Of a stretch of 22,904 bases of DNA, positions 7,989 through 15,526 are shown piece after piece. Source of the stretch: JANSWY01 sp038525605 (GTDB taxonomy: Bacteria; Bacteroidota; Bacteroidia; Cytophagales; Cyclobacteriaceae); the NCBI GenBank assembly GCA_038525605.1, contig JBCBHL010000079.1, positions 1 through 22,904 of the forward strand, read 5' to 3'. A model generated the notes under the pieces. The model searched no databases. It had not been told where the DNA came from and saw only the letters and a program-made list of their open reading frames with translations. Position numbers and translations under genes: made by a program. Position 1 is the stretch's first letter; the number at the start of each line of letters is the position of its first letter.

Positions 7989-8777
7989 ATGATGGAAAAT
8001 ACAGAACTAACTGAAGATCAGCTGGCTTTGCTAAATTCAAAGACAGGTTTGCATGCCTTGTTAAAAGGTAAAAAAGTGAATGTAAATGGGGCTTTAAATG
8101 AGTTGAAATACCTGGAAAATCTGAGAAAAAAACAGGAAGAACTAATCAAGTTACAGAGCTGGGTCATCGAAAATAACAAAAAAGTTGTCATTATTTTCGA
8201 AGGGAGAGACGCAGCTGGGAAAGGTGGAGCTATCAGACGGATTACCGAATATATCAATCCGAGGCAATTCAAAATCGTAGCGCTTGATATACCTACCGAT
8301 GATGAAAGAAAACAATGGTTTTTCCAGCGATATATCAACAAACTGCCTAAACCTGGTGAAATCGTCTTTTTCGATAGGAGCTGGTACAACAGAGCCATTG
8401 TAGAACCCGTAAATGACTTTTGTACGAAAGCAGAGTATGAAACTTTTATGGGCCAGGTAAATGAGTTTGAAAAAATGCTTGTTGAGTCGGATACCTATTT
8501 GATTAAGTTCTATTTCTCCATCAACAAAGAAGAGCAGGCCAAAAGATTTCGGGATATCAAAAAAAATCCGCTAAAGCGATGGAAAATGACTGCCGTCGAT
8601 GAAAAAGCACAGGAATTATGGGACCAATATAGTCTTTACAAAGATAAAATGTTTGAAAAGACCAATACAGCACTTGCACCCTGGATTATTATTGATGCCA
8701 ACGAAAAATCCAAAGCCCGGCTCGACGCAATCAATCACGTATTAGAAAATATACCTTTTCAGGAAGCTGAAGGATAA
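7989..8777 (+). CDS. ppk2: PPK2-family polyphosphate kinase, second of a tandem pair
   Basis: This 262-residue paralogue of the preceding gene keeps all PPK2 marks: FEGRDAAGKGG (70-80), EIVFFDRSWYNRAIVEPV (124-141), FCTKAEY and the lid KKNPLKRWKMTAVD (191-204). It differs throughout the N-terminal helix (NVNGALNELKYLENLRKKQ) and in VEPVNDFC where the first copy has VEPVMGFC. It starts with two consecutive ATGs 8 bases after the first copy's stop. PPK2 often forms homo-oligomers, so a hetero-oligomer or a split in nucleotide specificity between the two copies is possible. An inverted repeat followed by a T run at 8800-8843 probably ends the transcript. Confidence 0.92.
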   Translation: MMENTELTEDQLALLNSKTGLHALLKGKKVNVNGALNELKYLENLRKKQEELIKLQSWVIENNKKVVIIFEGRDAAGKGGAIRRITEYINPRQFKIVALDIPTDDERKQWFFQRYINKLPKPGEIVFFDRSWYNRAIVEPVNDFCTKAEYETFMGQVNEFEKMLVESDTYLIKFYFSINKEEQAKRFRDIKKNPLKRWKMTAVDEKAQELWDQYSLYKDKMFEKTNTALAPWIIIDANEKSKARLDAINHVLENIPFQEAEG

Positions 8778-8799
8778 TTATCATATATCGATTTTCCAG

Positions 8800-8843
8800 G
8801 CAGGCGCTGAGCATTTAACAACTCTTTAATCGCCTGCTTTTTT
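8800..8843 (+). terminator. Rho-independent terminator after the PPK2 pair
   Basis: GCAGGCG (8800-8806) pairs with CGCCTGC (8831-8837) and is followed directly by six Ts. The 24-base loop is long, so this is good but not ideal. It lies 22 bases after the second ppk2 stop. Confidence 0.6.
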
Positions 8844-9012
8844 GTTTTAACAAAGTAGCTCATCGTCCATTTCGACCCCTTCATGCAAATCGGGATAAAG
8901 ACAGATTCTCCGTTATCCTTCAAAATAGGGAATCAAGTAGTTATGCTTTCCTATTATTGGTTTCCATATTCACAAGGTTCATCGAACAATAGTGATTTTA
9001 TTGAAAGGTAAA

Positions 9013-9049
9013 TTGCGACTGGTGCATCGAAAGTGTATCTTTATTTTTG
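9013..9049 (+). promoter_or_regulatory. Bacteroidota-type promoter for the universal stress protein gene
   Basis: TTG (9013-9015), 20 bases, then TATCTTTA (9036-9043), overlapping a second perfect TAnnTTTG word, TATTTTTG (9042-9049). Either would start transcription just before the ATG at 9072. The same TATCTTTA word precedes the GNAT gene. Its position argues that the in-frame GTG at 9033 is not the start. Confidence 0.5.
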
Positions 9050-9071
9050 TGTTAAATCCAACAATCGGCTA

Positions 9072-9890
9072 ATGAAGAAAATTCTGCTACTAACTGACTT
9101 TTCCGAGAATGCAAAAAGCGCTATTTACTATGCTTTGTCTCTTTTTGGAGGGGATGGCGTCATGTTTCAAATTGTGCATGGGATGTACCTGCCCTATCAC
9201 AAGTCTAATGCATGCGCATCAGCCACGGATGTGAGAACAGAACTTGCCAGAACCTCTTTCGAAAAGTTACTATCAGATATCAATACTGATTTCCCGGAAA
9301 ACAGATTTTTAATTCAGACAGAAGTCTGGGCCGGCGAAATTGTGGGAATTGCCACCAAAATGGTCTCTGAGGACAAAACTGACCTGATTGTAATGGGCAG
9401 CAGAGGTGTCAGTGGCATAGCTGATGTTCTAATGGGTACAAATACCATAGCAGTAATGGAGCAGGTTCATTGTCCCGTATTGGCAGTACCAGTCAACTAT
9501 ATGTTTAAAAAGCCGGAAAAAATAGTCATGGCTATGGATCAGGGCGAAGGCCCAAGCTCTCAGGTCATGAAACCTCTGGTAACATTTGCCGAAAAATACA
9601 ATGCCAGGGTGTTGGTGATCCATGTTTCCAAAGACAAGTCTCAGCAAGAGGAGGTGAATTATGATAAGGTCAATAAATGCCTTGAAAATGTACGATCTCA
9701 TTGCCTTACCATCTACGATGAAGACATCGCCCACGGCCTGGGAGGATTTGTGAAAAAAGAAAAAGTAGAAATGCTGGCGATGATTAAACAAAAGCTCAAT
9801 TTCTTCGAAAGAGTATTCCACAGAAGTCTTTCCAATCAGATGGTGTTGCAAACAGATGTTCCCATGTTGGTGATGAGCTACAAAAAATAG
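9072..9890 (+). CDS. Universal stress protein with two tandem Usp domains
   Basis: From ATG 9072 the protein is 272 residues beginning MKKILLLTDFSENA, the classic Usp first strand. An in-frame GTG at 9033 would add 13 residues but lies inside the promoter. Domain 1 (about 1-142) ends with the ATP-binding signature G-x2-G-x9-G-T seen in MGSRGVSGIADVLMGTNT (Gly109, Gly112, Gly122, Thr123). Domain 2 (about 147-272) begins KIVMAMDQGEG and ends TDVPMLVMSYKK but has no such glycine signature, so it probably binds no nucleotide and acts in dimerisation or regulation. Tandem Usp proteins respond to starvation and other stresses; the partner is unknown. It sits between the PPK2 pair and the ACP-like gene, which starts about 70 bases downstream on the same strand. 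Confidence 0.88.
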   Translation: MKKILLLTDFSENAKSAIYYALSLFGGDGVMFQIVHGMYLPYHKSNACASATDVRTELARTSFEKLLSDINTDFPENRFLIQTEVWAGEIVGIATKMVSEDKTDLIVMGSRGVSGIADVLMGTNTIAVMEQVHCPVLAVPVNYMFKKPEKIVMAMDQGEGPSSQVMKPLVTFAEKYNARVLVIHVSKDKSQQEEVNYDKVNKCLENVRSHCLTIYDEDIAHGLGGFVKKEKVEMLAMIKQKLNFFERVFHRSLSNQMVLQTDVPMLVMSYKK

Positions 9891-9959
9891 CTGATTGCCT
9901 CAAAGAGAGTTACCTACCTCACCAAAAATGAATGAAATTTCAAAAAAATCAGGGAAGGG

Positions 9960-10553
9960 ATGAGTTTGGATACGGTGGAATTGGTGATGCAGGTAGAGGA
10001 AACCTTCAACGTATCGATTGCCGATCATGAAGCGGAGGGAATTGTGCACGTAGGTGATTTTTCAAGGGTAATCCGTGACAAAGTACAATTTCACGCTGAT
10101 CAAAAGTGCGCGTCTGAAATCGTTTACCAAAAAATTGAAAAGGGTCTGGAAGGCATAGGTGTTGAGAAAGATGCTATTAGGCCAGATTGTACGATCATCG
10201 ACTTACTAAAAACAGGAAACATTCAACATAAATGGAATGAGCTGGAAAAAAAGACTGGTTTGAAGTTGCCGAAGTTAGTCTTATTGGATAAAAACAGAGA
10301 ACTAAAACGCGAAATCTCCTTATTTGGGATTACAATCAAAAAAAGAGTTCGCCCGATTACAGAAAACACCATCGGGCAGCTGGTCGACTGGACTATCTCA
10401 ATGAATCACGAAGAGCTAATCGATTCAAACAGTCTCACCAATCAATATGAAATAGACCGGGTGGTTTGTGGCATCATTCAGCAATATCATGGCATCCCGG
10501 TAAATGAGATCGAACTACATCATGCGATTACTTCTGACCTGGGGCTTGACTAA
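9960..10553 (+). CDS. Acyl-carrier-protein-like protein with permuted domain order
   Basis: Residues 1-42 (MSLDTVELVMQVEETFN..., then ADHEAEGIVHVGDF) match bacterial ACP from the phosphopantetheine serine onward: helices II to IV, with Ser2 at the carrier position but the usual preceding Asp replaced by Met. The C-terminus, residues 163-197, looks like what should precede it: an ACP helix I (EIDRVVCGIIQQYHGIP) followed by VNEIELHHAITSDLGLD, stopping exactly where DSL would follow. The middle (about 53-150) resembles a worn full ACP: IVYQKIEKGLEGIGVEKDAI, then ELEKKTGLKLPKL, then TIGQLVDWTISM, with no DSL serine. The start is supported by GGGAAGGG just before the ATG. A 12-codon frame from 9928 ends TGA overlapping this ATG (ATGA), so coupled translation is possible. 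It lies downstream of usp. Whether it is ever phosphopantetheinylated is unknown; a non-canonical carrier or ACP-mimicking regulator is inference. Confidence 0.75.
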   Translation: MSLDTVELVMQVEETFNVSIADHEAEGIVHVGDFSRVIRDKVQFHADQKCASEIVYQKIEKGLEGIGVEKDAIRPDCTIIDLLKTGNIQHKWNELEKKTGLKLPKLVLLDKNRELKREISLFGITIKKRVRPITENTIGQLVDWTISMNHEELIDSNSLTNQYEIDRVVCGIIQQYHGIPVNEIELHHAITSDLGLD

Positions 10554-10784
10554 TACTGTGTAGAAGACTTAGTCGGTTTACAGTAAAATAACCATCGAAT
10601 CAATCAAGATTCTTTCCCCCTATCTTCAATTAAAACAACTATCAGCAATCGAAATACTAGGATATGAGATCACGAAAAAGTATCTAACTGTTTTTTTTGA
10701 CTACAACGATCTAGGATTTGGCTACAGAGAGTTGAGAAAAACTCCTAAAATTTGTAATATCAAAAACAATAAATCGTAGAAATT

Positions 10785-11654
10785 ATGTCAAAAGTATTAA
10801 TAACAGGAGCAAATGGAGGTTTTGGCGCATTAACGGTTCAAACCTTATTGAAACAAGGTCATGAAGTAGTTGCCACTATGAGAGACGCATCATCTAGAAA
10901 CAAGGCAGCCGCGGATGAATTGACAAGTGCTGGTGCAAAAGTTGTCAGTTTGGACGTTACCAATGACGAAAGTGTAAATTCCGGTATTGCTGAAGCGGTT
11001 GAATTACTCGGCGGACTGGATGTAGTAATCAACAATGCTGGTGTTGGTGTGCTGGGAATCCAGGAACAGTTTACCACGGAAGATTTTAAAAAACTATTCG
11101 ATGTGAACGTCTTTGGTGTACAAAGAGTAAACAGAGCAGCCTTACCACATTTGAGAAATCAGGGATCGGGTCTTTTGATTCACGTTTCAAGTCTATTGGG
11201 TAGAATTTCCTTCCCATTTTACGGACCATATAATGCCTCGAAATGGGCACTGGAAGCAATGGCGGAAAACTACAGAGTTGAGCTTTCCGGATTTGGTGTT
11301 GACTCATGCTTAGTAGAACCGGGCGGGTATCCTACAGGGTTCTTTAATAGCCTTATGCAACCTTCAGATAACTCACAAAATGAAAGTTACGGTGATATGA
11401 TCCATGCGCCAAAACATGCTTTTGATAGTTTTGAAGGTGCCCTGGCAGGAAATCCCGAACAGAATCCACAGAACGTTGCGGAAGCTATTGTCAAGCTGGT
11501 GGAGACTCCTGCTGGTGAAAGGCCTATGAGAACAGTCGTTGACAAAATGGGAATGGGAGATCATATCGAGCCATACAACAAGCAATTATCTCAAATCCAT
11601 GAAGGTTTGTACAATGCCTTTGGTATGGGAGATATGCTAAAGCTGAAAGTTTGA
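10785..11654 (+). CDS. Short-chain dehydrogenase/reductase (SDR), classical type
   Basis: This 289-residue SDR oxidises or reduces a hydroxyl/carbonyl with NAD(P). Rossmann motif TGANGGFG (7-14), NNAG (83-86), catalytic Ser136 in HVSSLLG and the YNASK pair Tyr149/Lys153 are all intact, followed by VEPGGYPTGF. The basic ATMRDASSRN after strand 2 hints at NADP(H) preference. The C-terminal part (about 195-289) is the variable substrate region. The AraC-family regulator starts 47 bases downstream on the same strand, a common pairing in which the regulator controls the reductase, possibly in response to an electrophile or quinone. The substrate is unknown. Confidence 0.9.
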   Translation: MSKVLITGANGGFGALTVQTLLKQGHEVVATMRDASSRNKAAADELTSAGAKVVSLDVTNDESVNSGIAEAVELLGGLDVVINNAGVGVLGIQEQFTTEDFKKLFDVNVFGVQRVNRAALPHLRNQGSGLLIHVSSLLGRISFPFYGPYNASKWALEAMAENYRVELSGFGVDSCLVEPGGYPTGFFNSLMQPSDNSQNESYGDMIHAPKHAFDSFEGALAGNPEQNPQNVAEAIVKLVETPAGERPMRTVVDKMGMGDHIEPYNKQLSQIHEGLYNAFGMGDMLKLKV

Positions 11655-11701
11655 ATAGAATAAAACCGTTCCTTATTTTTAAGTAATAATCGATAAATAC
11701 C

Positions 11702-12628
11702 ATGAGCAAAACAGCAGTAGCCCATTTAAAATCAATCAGTGATTTGCATAGATTTAATAATCTCAGTGCCCCTGAACATCCACTGATTAGCCTGATAGAT
11801 TACAGGCTTGTAAAATCAGCGTCGGAGACAAATGAGCTCAAATGGATTCAGGGTTATTATTCCATTTCTCTGAAACGCAATGTGGCTGGTAAATATCGAT
11901 ATGGTCAGTATTCTTACGACTTTGATGAGGGTCTGATGACCTTTTTTGCGCCCGACCAGCTCATTACAGTCCAGCTTTTGGAAAGTGATGCCAAAGAGCA
12001 ACCCCCTTCAGGATGGATACTGGCCATTCATCCTGATTTTTTCTTTGGCACTTCACTCGCACAAAACATCAAAAAATATCCTTTTTTTAAATACTCTGTA
12101 AGAGAAGCATTATTCCTATCAGAAAAGGAGGAGAAAATTATTCTGGATATTCTTCAAAACATACAGGGAGAGTATCAGTCTAACATTGATAAGTTTAGTG
12201 AGCAAATCATCGTCAGCCAGCTGGAGTTGTTACTTGGCTATTCGGAGAGGTTTTATCAACGACAGTTTCTCACCAGAAAAATTGTGAACCATCAAACACT
12301 TAGTAAGCTGGAGTCTTACCTCGATGATTACTTCAACAGTGAAAATCTCATAGATGTAGGTTTACCTTCAGTCAATAAAATTGCTGATCACCTAAATTTG
12401 ACACCGGATTATTTAAGTAGTTTGCTCAAAAGCCTTACGGGACAAACTACCCAACAGCATATACACAGCAGGGTGATTGAAACGGCTAAAGTTAAGCTTT
12501 CGACCACTGAGTTGTCGGTTAGTGAAATCGCTTATGGTCTCGGGTTTGAGCATCCTCAGTCGTTTAGCAAATTGTTTAAATCAAAAACGAAGCAGACACC
12601 ACTGGAATTCAGGATGTCTTTCAACTGA
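11702..12628 (+). CDS. AraC-family transcriptional regulator
   Basis: The 308-residue protein has a two-part layout: an N-terminal ligand/dimer region (about 1-200, with GQYSYDFDEGLMTFFAPDQ resembling the cupin-like arm of AraC regulators) and a C-terminal double helix-turn-helix (about 208-306). The second HTH shows the family signature LSVSEIAYGLGFEHPQSFSKLFK followed by KTKQTPLEFR, and the first reads VNKIADHLNLTPDYLSSLLK. It lies directly after the SDR gene in the same direction and is followed by a strong terminator, so the pair is probably a two-gene operon, perhaps autoregulated. The effector is unknown. Confidence 0.92.
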   Translation: MSKTAVAHLKSISDLHRFNNLSAPEHPLISLIDYRLVKSASETNELKWIQGYYSISLKRNVAGKYRYGQYSYDFDEGLMTFFAPDQLITVQLLESDAKEQPPSGWILAIHPDFFFGTSLAQNIKKYPFFKYSVREALFLSEKEEKIILDILQNIQGEYQSNIDKFSEQIIVSQLELLLGYSERFYQRQFLTRKIVNHQTLSKLESYLDDYFNSENLIDVGLPSVNKIADHLNLTPDYLSSLLKSLTGQTTQQHIHSRVIETAKVKLSTTELSVSEIAYGLGFEHPQSFSKLFKSKTKQTPLEFRMSFN

Positions 12629-12640
12629 TTAGAATTGCAA

Positions 12641-12673
12641 ACATAAAAAAAGACTGGTCTAGCCAGTCTTTTT
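12641..12673 (+). terminator. Bidirectional-type terminator after the AraC gene
   Basis: A7, then GACTGG (12652-12657), a five-base loop, CCAGTC (12663-12668) and T5. The A and T runs pair as well, so it can act on both strands. It lies 13 bases past the regulator's stop. Confidence 0.8.
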
Positions 12674-12693
12674 GCGATTATACAGTAATGAAT

Positions 12694-12755
12694 AAAAAAG
12701 AGTAATCACCTCAGATTCAAAAAACCTGAGGTGTCATTGTTGTGAATTACTCTTT
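12694..12755 (-). terminator. Two-stem terminator of the PKD-repeat gene
   Basis: On the minus strand, CACCTCAG/CTGAGGTG (12726-12733 with 12707-12714) forms an inner stem. An outer stem pairs ATTACTCTTT (12746-12755, overlapping the last codons and stop) with AAAGAGTAAT (12697-12706), followed by a T run. The outer stem is unusual in using coding sequence. Confidence 0.7.
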
Positions 12756-15455
12756 GATAAGTCTCTTTGTCAATACTTTCCCTTTTTCGTTTCTTACTTT
12801 CATAATTAGAAGCCCACGGTTGGTATCATATATTTTTATAGTCTTGCTTTCAGCAACACCCAATGTGATCTGCTGACTCATTACCTGCTTTCCTGAAGTT
12901 GAAACCAACTCTATCAACAGATTCTCTGAGGTGTAGCCTTTATTTTCCAAATGAATCTCATCATTAAACTTTGTCGGATACACATTTAAAGTTGACAGAT
13001 TCAATAAATCTCGCACGTCAGAAACCACACCCGGATTCATTTCAAAATCGAGAATTTCAGGTCTTGCCTCTGTGAGTTCAAACGACTGACTAAAAGAAAC
13101 TCCCGGCTTTTCAGCAGTTACTTTATAGCGACCATATGGTAACCCATCGAAGCTAAATCCATGATTTGCATCAGTCACCGTCCACCTCATTACTTTACCT
13201 GAAGCCTGATCTTTCAGCAATACAATATTCGGTACGATTTCTTCTCCTGCTGCAATACTTCCTCTCAATGCACCCTGCCCTGTTGCGTTCAGCTCCTCAG
13301 ATCTGATCAATGTGATTTTCACCTCTTCTACCGGATGTTCCAAATCAAGGTGATAAGCATCAAACCACGATATTCCGTTGACAAAGTAAGTAGGGATAAA
13401 TGCAAAATGAACCTGTTCATTTCCACGGGCATGTATCAGATACTTTCCTCTTACAAGGTCATCAAATTCATACTCACCATTGAAAGTCCCGGTCTCCATT
13501 ACCTTTATCCACTCTTGATTTTCTTCTCGATAAAGCTCTACGACTCCATTGTCTACAGGTAATACATCTGCGAACAGATATCCCCTAATGTAAAGCGAAT
13601 CAGCGGAAGGTTCAGTCACCTGAATCAACTCCTCAGAAGTACACGAATTTTGCTCTTCGTCGTATACGGTCAGCACTACTTCATAATTTCCGGCTTCTTT
13701 GAAATGATACTCAAAGGATGAATCTGCAGAAACAAACTCACCGTCGATTTCCCATTCAAATTCTACAGCCTCCCCATCTGCATTTGCTGTAAAAGTGTAG
13801 TAATTGCCAGTTTCATTGATGAACGTGAAGGTGGCATCACACGCTTCCTGCTCATCGGTTACCTCAATAAATTCTTTCACATAACATTCGTTCTGTTCAG
13901 AATCATAGGTGATCAATTCCACGAGATACAAACCTGCCTCCGGAAAATTGTAAGTAAAGGTAGAATCCTCCGATACATGGTCTTCATTGATGTACCACTC
14001 ATACATCAGCCTTTCAGCATCAGTGAGTGCTGCAAAAGTGAATGTAGTGCTATCCGCATGATCGTTGTGATAGAAAATCTCTAAATCACACTCCACTTCT
14101 GTAACACCTACTTGCACGAACAGCTCTCTTACGCATTCATTCTGTTCGGAATCGTAGGTAATCAGCTCGATTAAGTATGGACCTGATTCTTCGAATTCAT
14201 AAATAAAGGCGGAATCTGTCGAAACCTGTTCTTCGTTTATAAACCATTCATACGTCAGCCCCTCAATATTTGGATATGCTTTGAAAATATATGTGGCACT
14301 GTCTGCAAAATCATTGTTATAGAAAATTTGCACGTCACATTCTGTTTCCACAAAACCAACTTCAATACATTCGTGTATCCTGCATTCGTTCTGATCCGAA
14401 TCAAAAGTGATCAGATCCACCACATATATACCTGCTTCCGGGAAATCATAAGTAAACGTGGAATCTGTTGAAACCAGCTCTTCATCTATATACCATTCAT
14501 AAGTTAACCCTTCAGCATCTGTGAGTACTGCGAAAGTATAGGTCGTGCTGTCTGCATGATCGTTGTGGTAGAAAATATCCAAATCACAATCTGTATTTGA
14601 AAAACCAACTTCCACAAATTCCCGTGTAGCGCATTCATTCTGATCCGAATCATAAGTGATCAATTCCACCAGGTATATTCCAGCTTCCGGGAAATCATAA
14701 TTAAAGGTAGAATCAGCTGAAATCTCCTCTTCATCGATAAACCATCCATAAGTCAACCCTTCCTTATCCGTGAGCGCCGCGAAAGTAAAGGTGGTGCTGT
14801 CAGCATGGTCGTTGTGATAGAAAATTTCCAAATCGCACCCAATCTCCGAGAAACCAACTTCTACAAACTCCTTTACAAAACATTCATTTTGATCGGAATC
14901 ATAGGTGATCAATTCCACCAGGTACAAACCCGTTTCAGGGAAATCATAAGTAAAGGTAGAATCAGTTGATACCTGCTCTTCGTTGATGGACCATTCATAA
15001 GTCAGGCCTTCAGCCTCTGTGAGTGCTACGAAGGTAAATGTCGTGCTATCGGCGTGATCGTTGTGATAGAAAATCTCTAAATCGCATTCCACCCCTGAAA
15101 AACCTACTTCGACAAATTCCCGTGTAGCGCATTCATTCTGATCCGAATCAAAGGTGATCAATTCCACCAGGTACAAACCTGTTTCAGGGAAATCATAAGT
15201 AAAAGTAGAATCTGTCGAAACCTGCTCTTCATTGATGAGCCATTCGTAAGTCAGGCCTTCAGCATCTGTGAGAGCTGCAAAAGTAAAGGTGGTGCTGTCA
15301 GCATGATCGTTGTGATAAAAAATTTCAGCATCGCAAGTAAATGTCGAAGCAACCGGAGATGCTGATAGCTTAAAGATTGCCACAAGCAAACAGATCAACA
15401 GCATGACAATTGTTCTGATGCTTCTGGTGTTGTTGTTAGGATAAAGTATTTTCAT
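12747..15455 (-). CDS. Secreted T9SS-sorted protein with seven Cys-bracketed PKD-like repeats
   Basis: This 902-residue exported protein has an N-terminal signal segment (about 1-37, hydrophobic TIVMLLICLLVAIFKLSAS). Six near-identical 83-residue repeats (41-538) and a divergent 81-residue seventh (539-619) follow. Each repeat starts CD, has a PKD-like core (GLTYEW..., then FPETGLYLVELITFD) and a second Cys in QNEC, a likely intradomain disulphide; repeat four has an extra Cys (RIHECIE). Repeats are strongly acidic: in repeat one I count 19 Asp/Glu and one Arg. Next come two carboxypeptidase-regulatory-like beta domains (about 622-800: GVVELYREENQEW, GALRGSIAAGE, FDGLPYGRYKVTAEKPG). A C-terminal T9SS type A sorting domain starts at about 824 (NVYPTKFNDEIHLE) and ends KVLTKRLIKE. 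The gene is last in the sigma/FecR/STN-barrel operon. It is probably displayed on or released from the surface; ligand or adhesin are both possible. Confidence 0.9.
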   Translation of the reverse strand: MKILYPNNNTRSIRTIVMLLICLLVAIFKLSASPVASTFTCDAEIFYHNDHADSTTFTFAALTDAEGLTYEWLINEEQVSTDSTFTYDFPETGLYLVELITFDSDQNECATREFVEVGFSGVECDLEIFYHNDHADSTTFTFVALTEAEGLTYEWSINEEQVSTDSTFTYDFPETGLYLVELITYDSDQNECFVKEFVEVGFSEIGCDLEIFYHNDHADSTTFTFAALTDKEGLTYGWFIDEEEISADSTFNYDFPEAGIYLVELITYDSDQNECATREFVEVGFSNTDCDLDIFYHNDHADSTTYTFAVLTDAEGLTYEWYIDEELVSTDSTFTYDFPEAGIYVVDLITFDSDQNECRIHECIEVGFVETECDVQIFYNNDFADSATYIFKAYPNIEGLTYEWFINEEQVSTDSAFIYEFEESGPYLIELITYDSEQNECVRELFVQVGVTEVECDLEIFYHNDHADSTTFTFAALTDAERLMYEWYINEDHVSEDSTFTYNFPEAGLYLVELITYDSEQNECYVKEFIEVTDEQEACDATFTFINETGNYYTFTANADGEAVEFEWEIDGEFVSADSSFEYHFKEAGNYEVVLTVYDEEQNSCTSEELIQVTEPSADSLYIRGYLFADVLPVDNGVVELYREENQEWIKVMETGTFNGEYEFDDLVRGKYLIHARGNEQVHFAFIPTYFVNGISWFDAYHLDLEHPVEEVKITLIRSEELNATGQGALRGSIAAGEEIVPNIVLLKDQASGKVMRWTVTDANHGFSFDGLPYGRYKVTAEKPGVSFSQSFELTEARPEILDFEMNPGVVSDVRDLLNLSTLNVYPTKFNDEIHLENKGYTSENLLIELVSTSGKQVMSQQITLGVAESKTIKIYDTNRGLLIMKVRNEKGKVLTKRLIKE
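13599..15335 (-). repeat. Tandem 249-bp coding repeats (six plus one diverged)
   Basis: Reading on the minus strand, repeat boundaries fall at 15335, 15086, 14837, 14588, 14339 and 14090, each 249 bases, with the seventh (13841-13599) 243 bases. Repeats one to four and six are very alike at the DNA level too, while five and seven are older. In-frame expansion or contraction by recombination is expected, and short-read assembly could have miscounted units. Confidence 0.92.
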
Positions 15456-15492
15456 AGATGTTATTTTTATGTCTATACTTTGAAAACCCGAA

Positions 15493-15509
15493 GGGGGCTG
15501 ATATCCCCC
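15493..15509 (-). promoter_or_regulatory. Hairpin between the barrel gene and the PKD-repeat gene
   Basis: GGGGG, seven-base loop, CCCCC, lying in the 71-base spacer of the operon and followed on the minus strand by TTCGGGTTTTC, a poor T tract. No promoter-like TAnnTTTG is visible after it. It could be a partial terminator or RNA-stability element that sets different levels for the two proteins. Confidence 0.4.
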
Positions 15510-15526
15510 ACCTGCTTTACAGAAAA

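Noticed and set aside
7474..8040. 188-codon open frame antisense to the first ppk2 gene
   Set aside because: It lies wholly opposite a clear PPK2 gene, shows no protein-family features, and is explained by the codon bias of the sense strand.
9429..9851. 140-codon frame antisense to the universal stress protein
   Set aside because: His/Phe-rich translation typical of a shadow frame, within a well-supported gene.
10554..10784. Possible promoter of the SDR gene (TAAAATTTG near 10746, TAGGATTTG near 10712)
   Set aside because: Both have three rather than two bases between TA and TTTG, and no TTG at proper spacing; too weak to annotate.
13599..15335. Regular repeats considered as a CRISPR array
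   Set aside because: Units are 249 bases, directly adjacent without spacers, in frame, and encode PKD-like domains.
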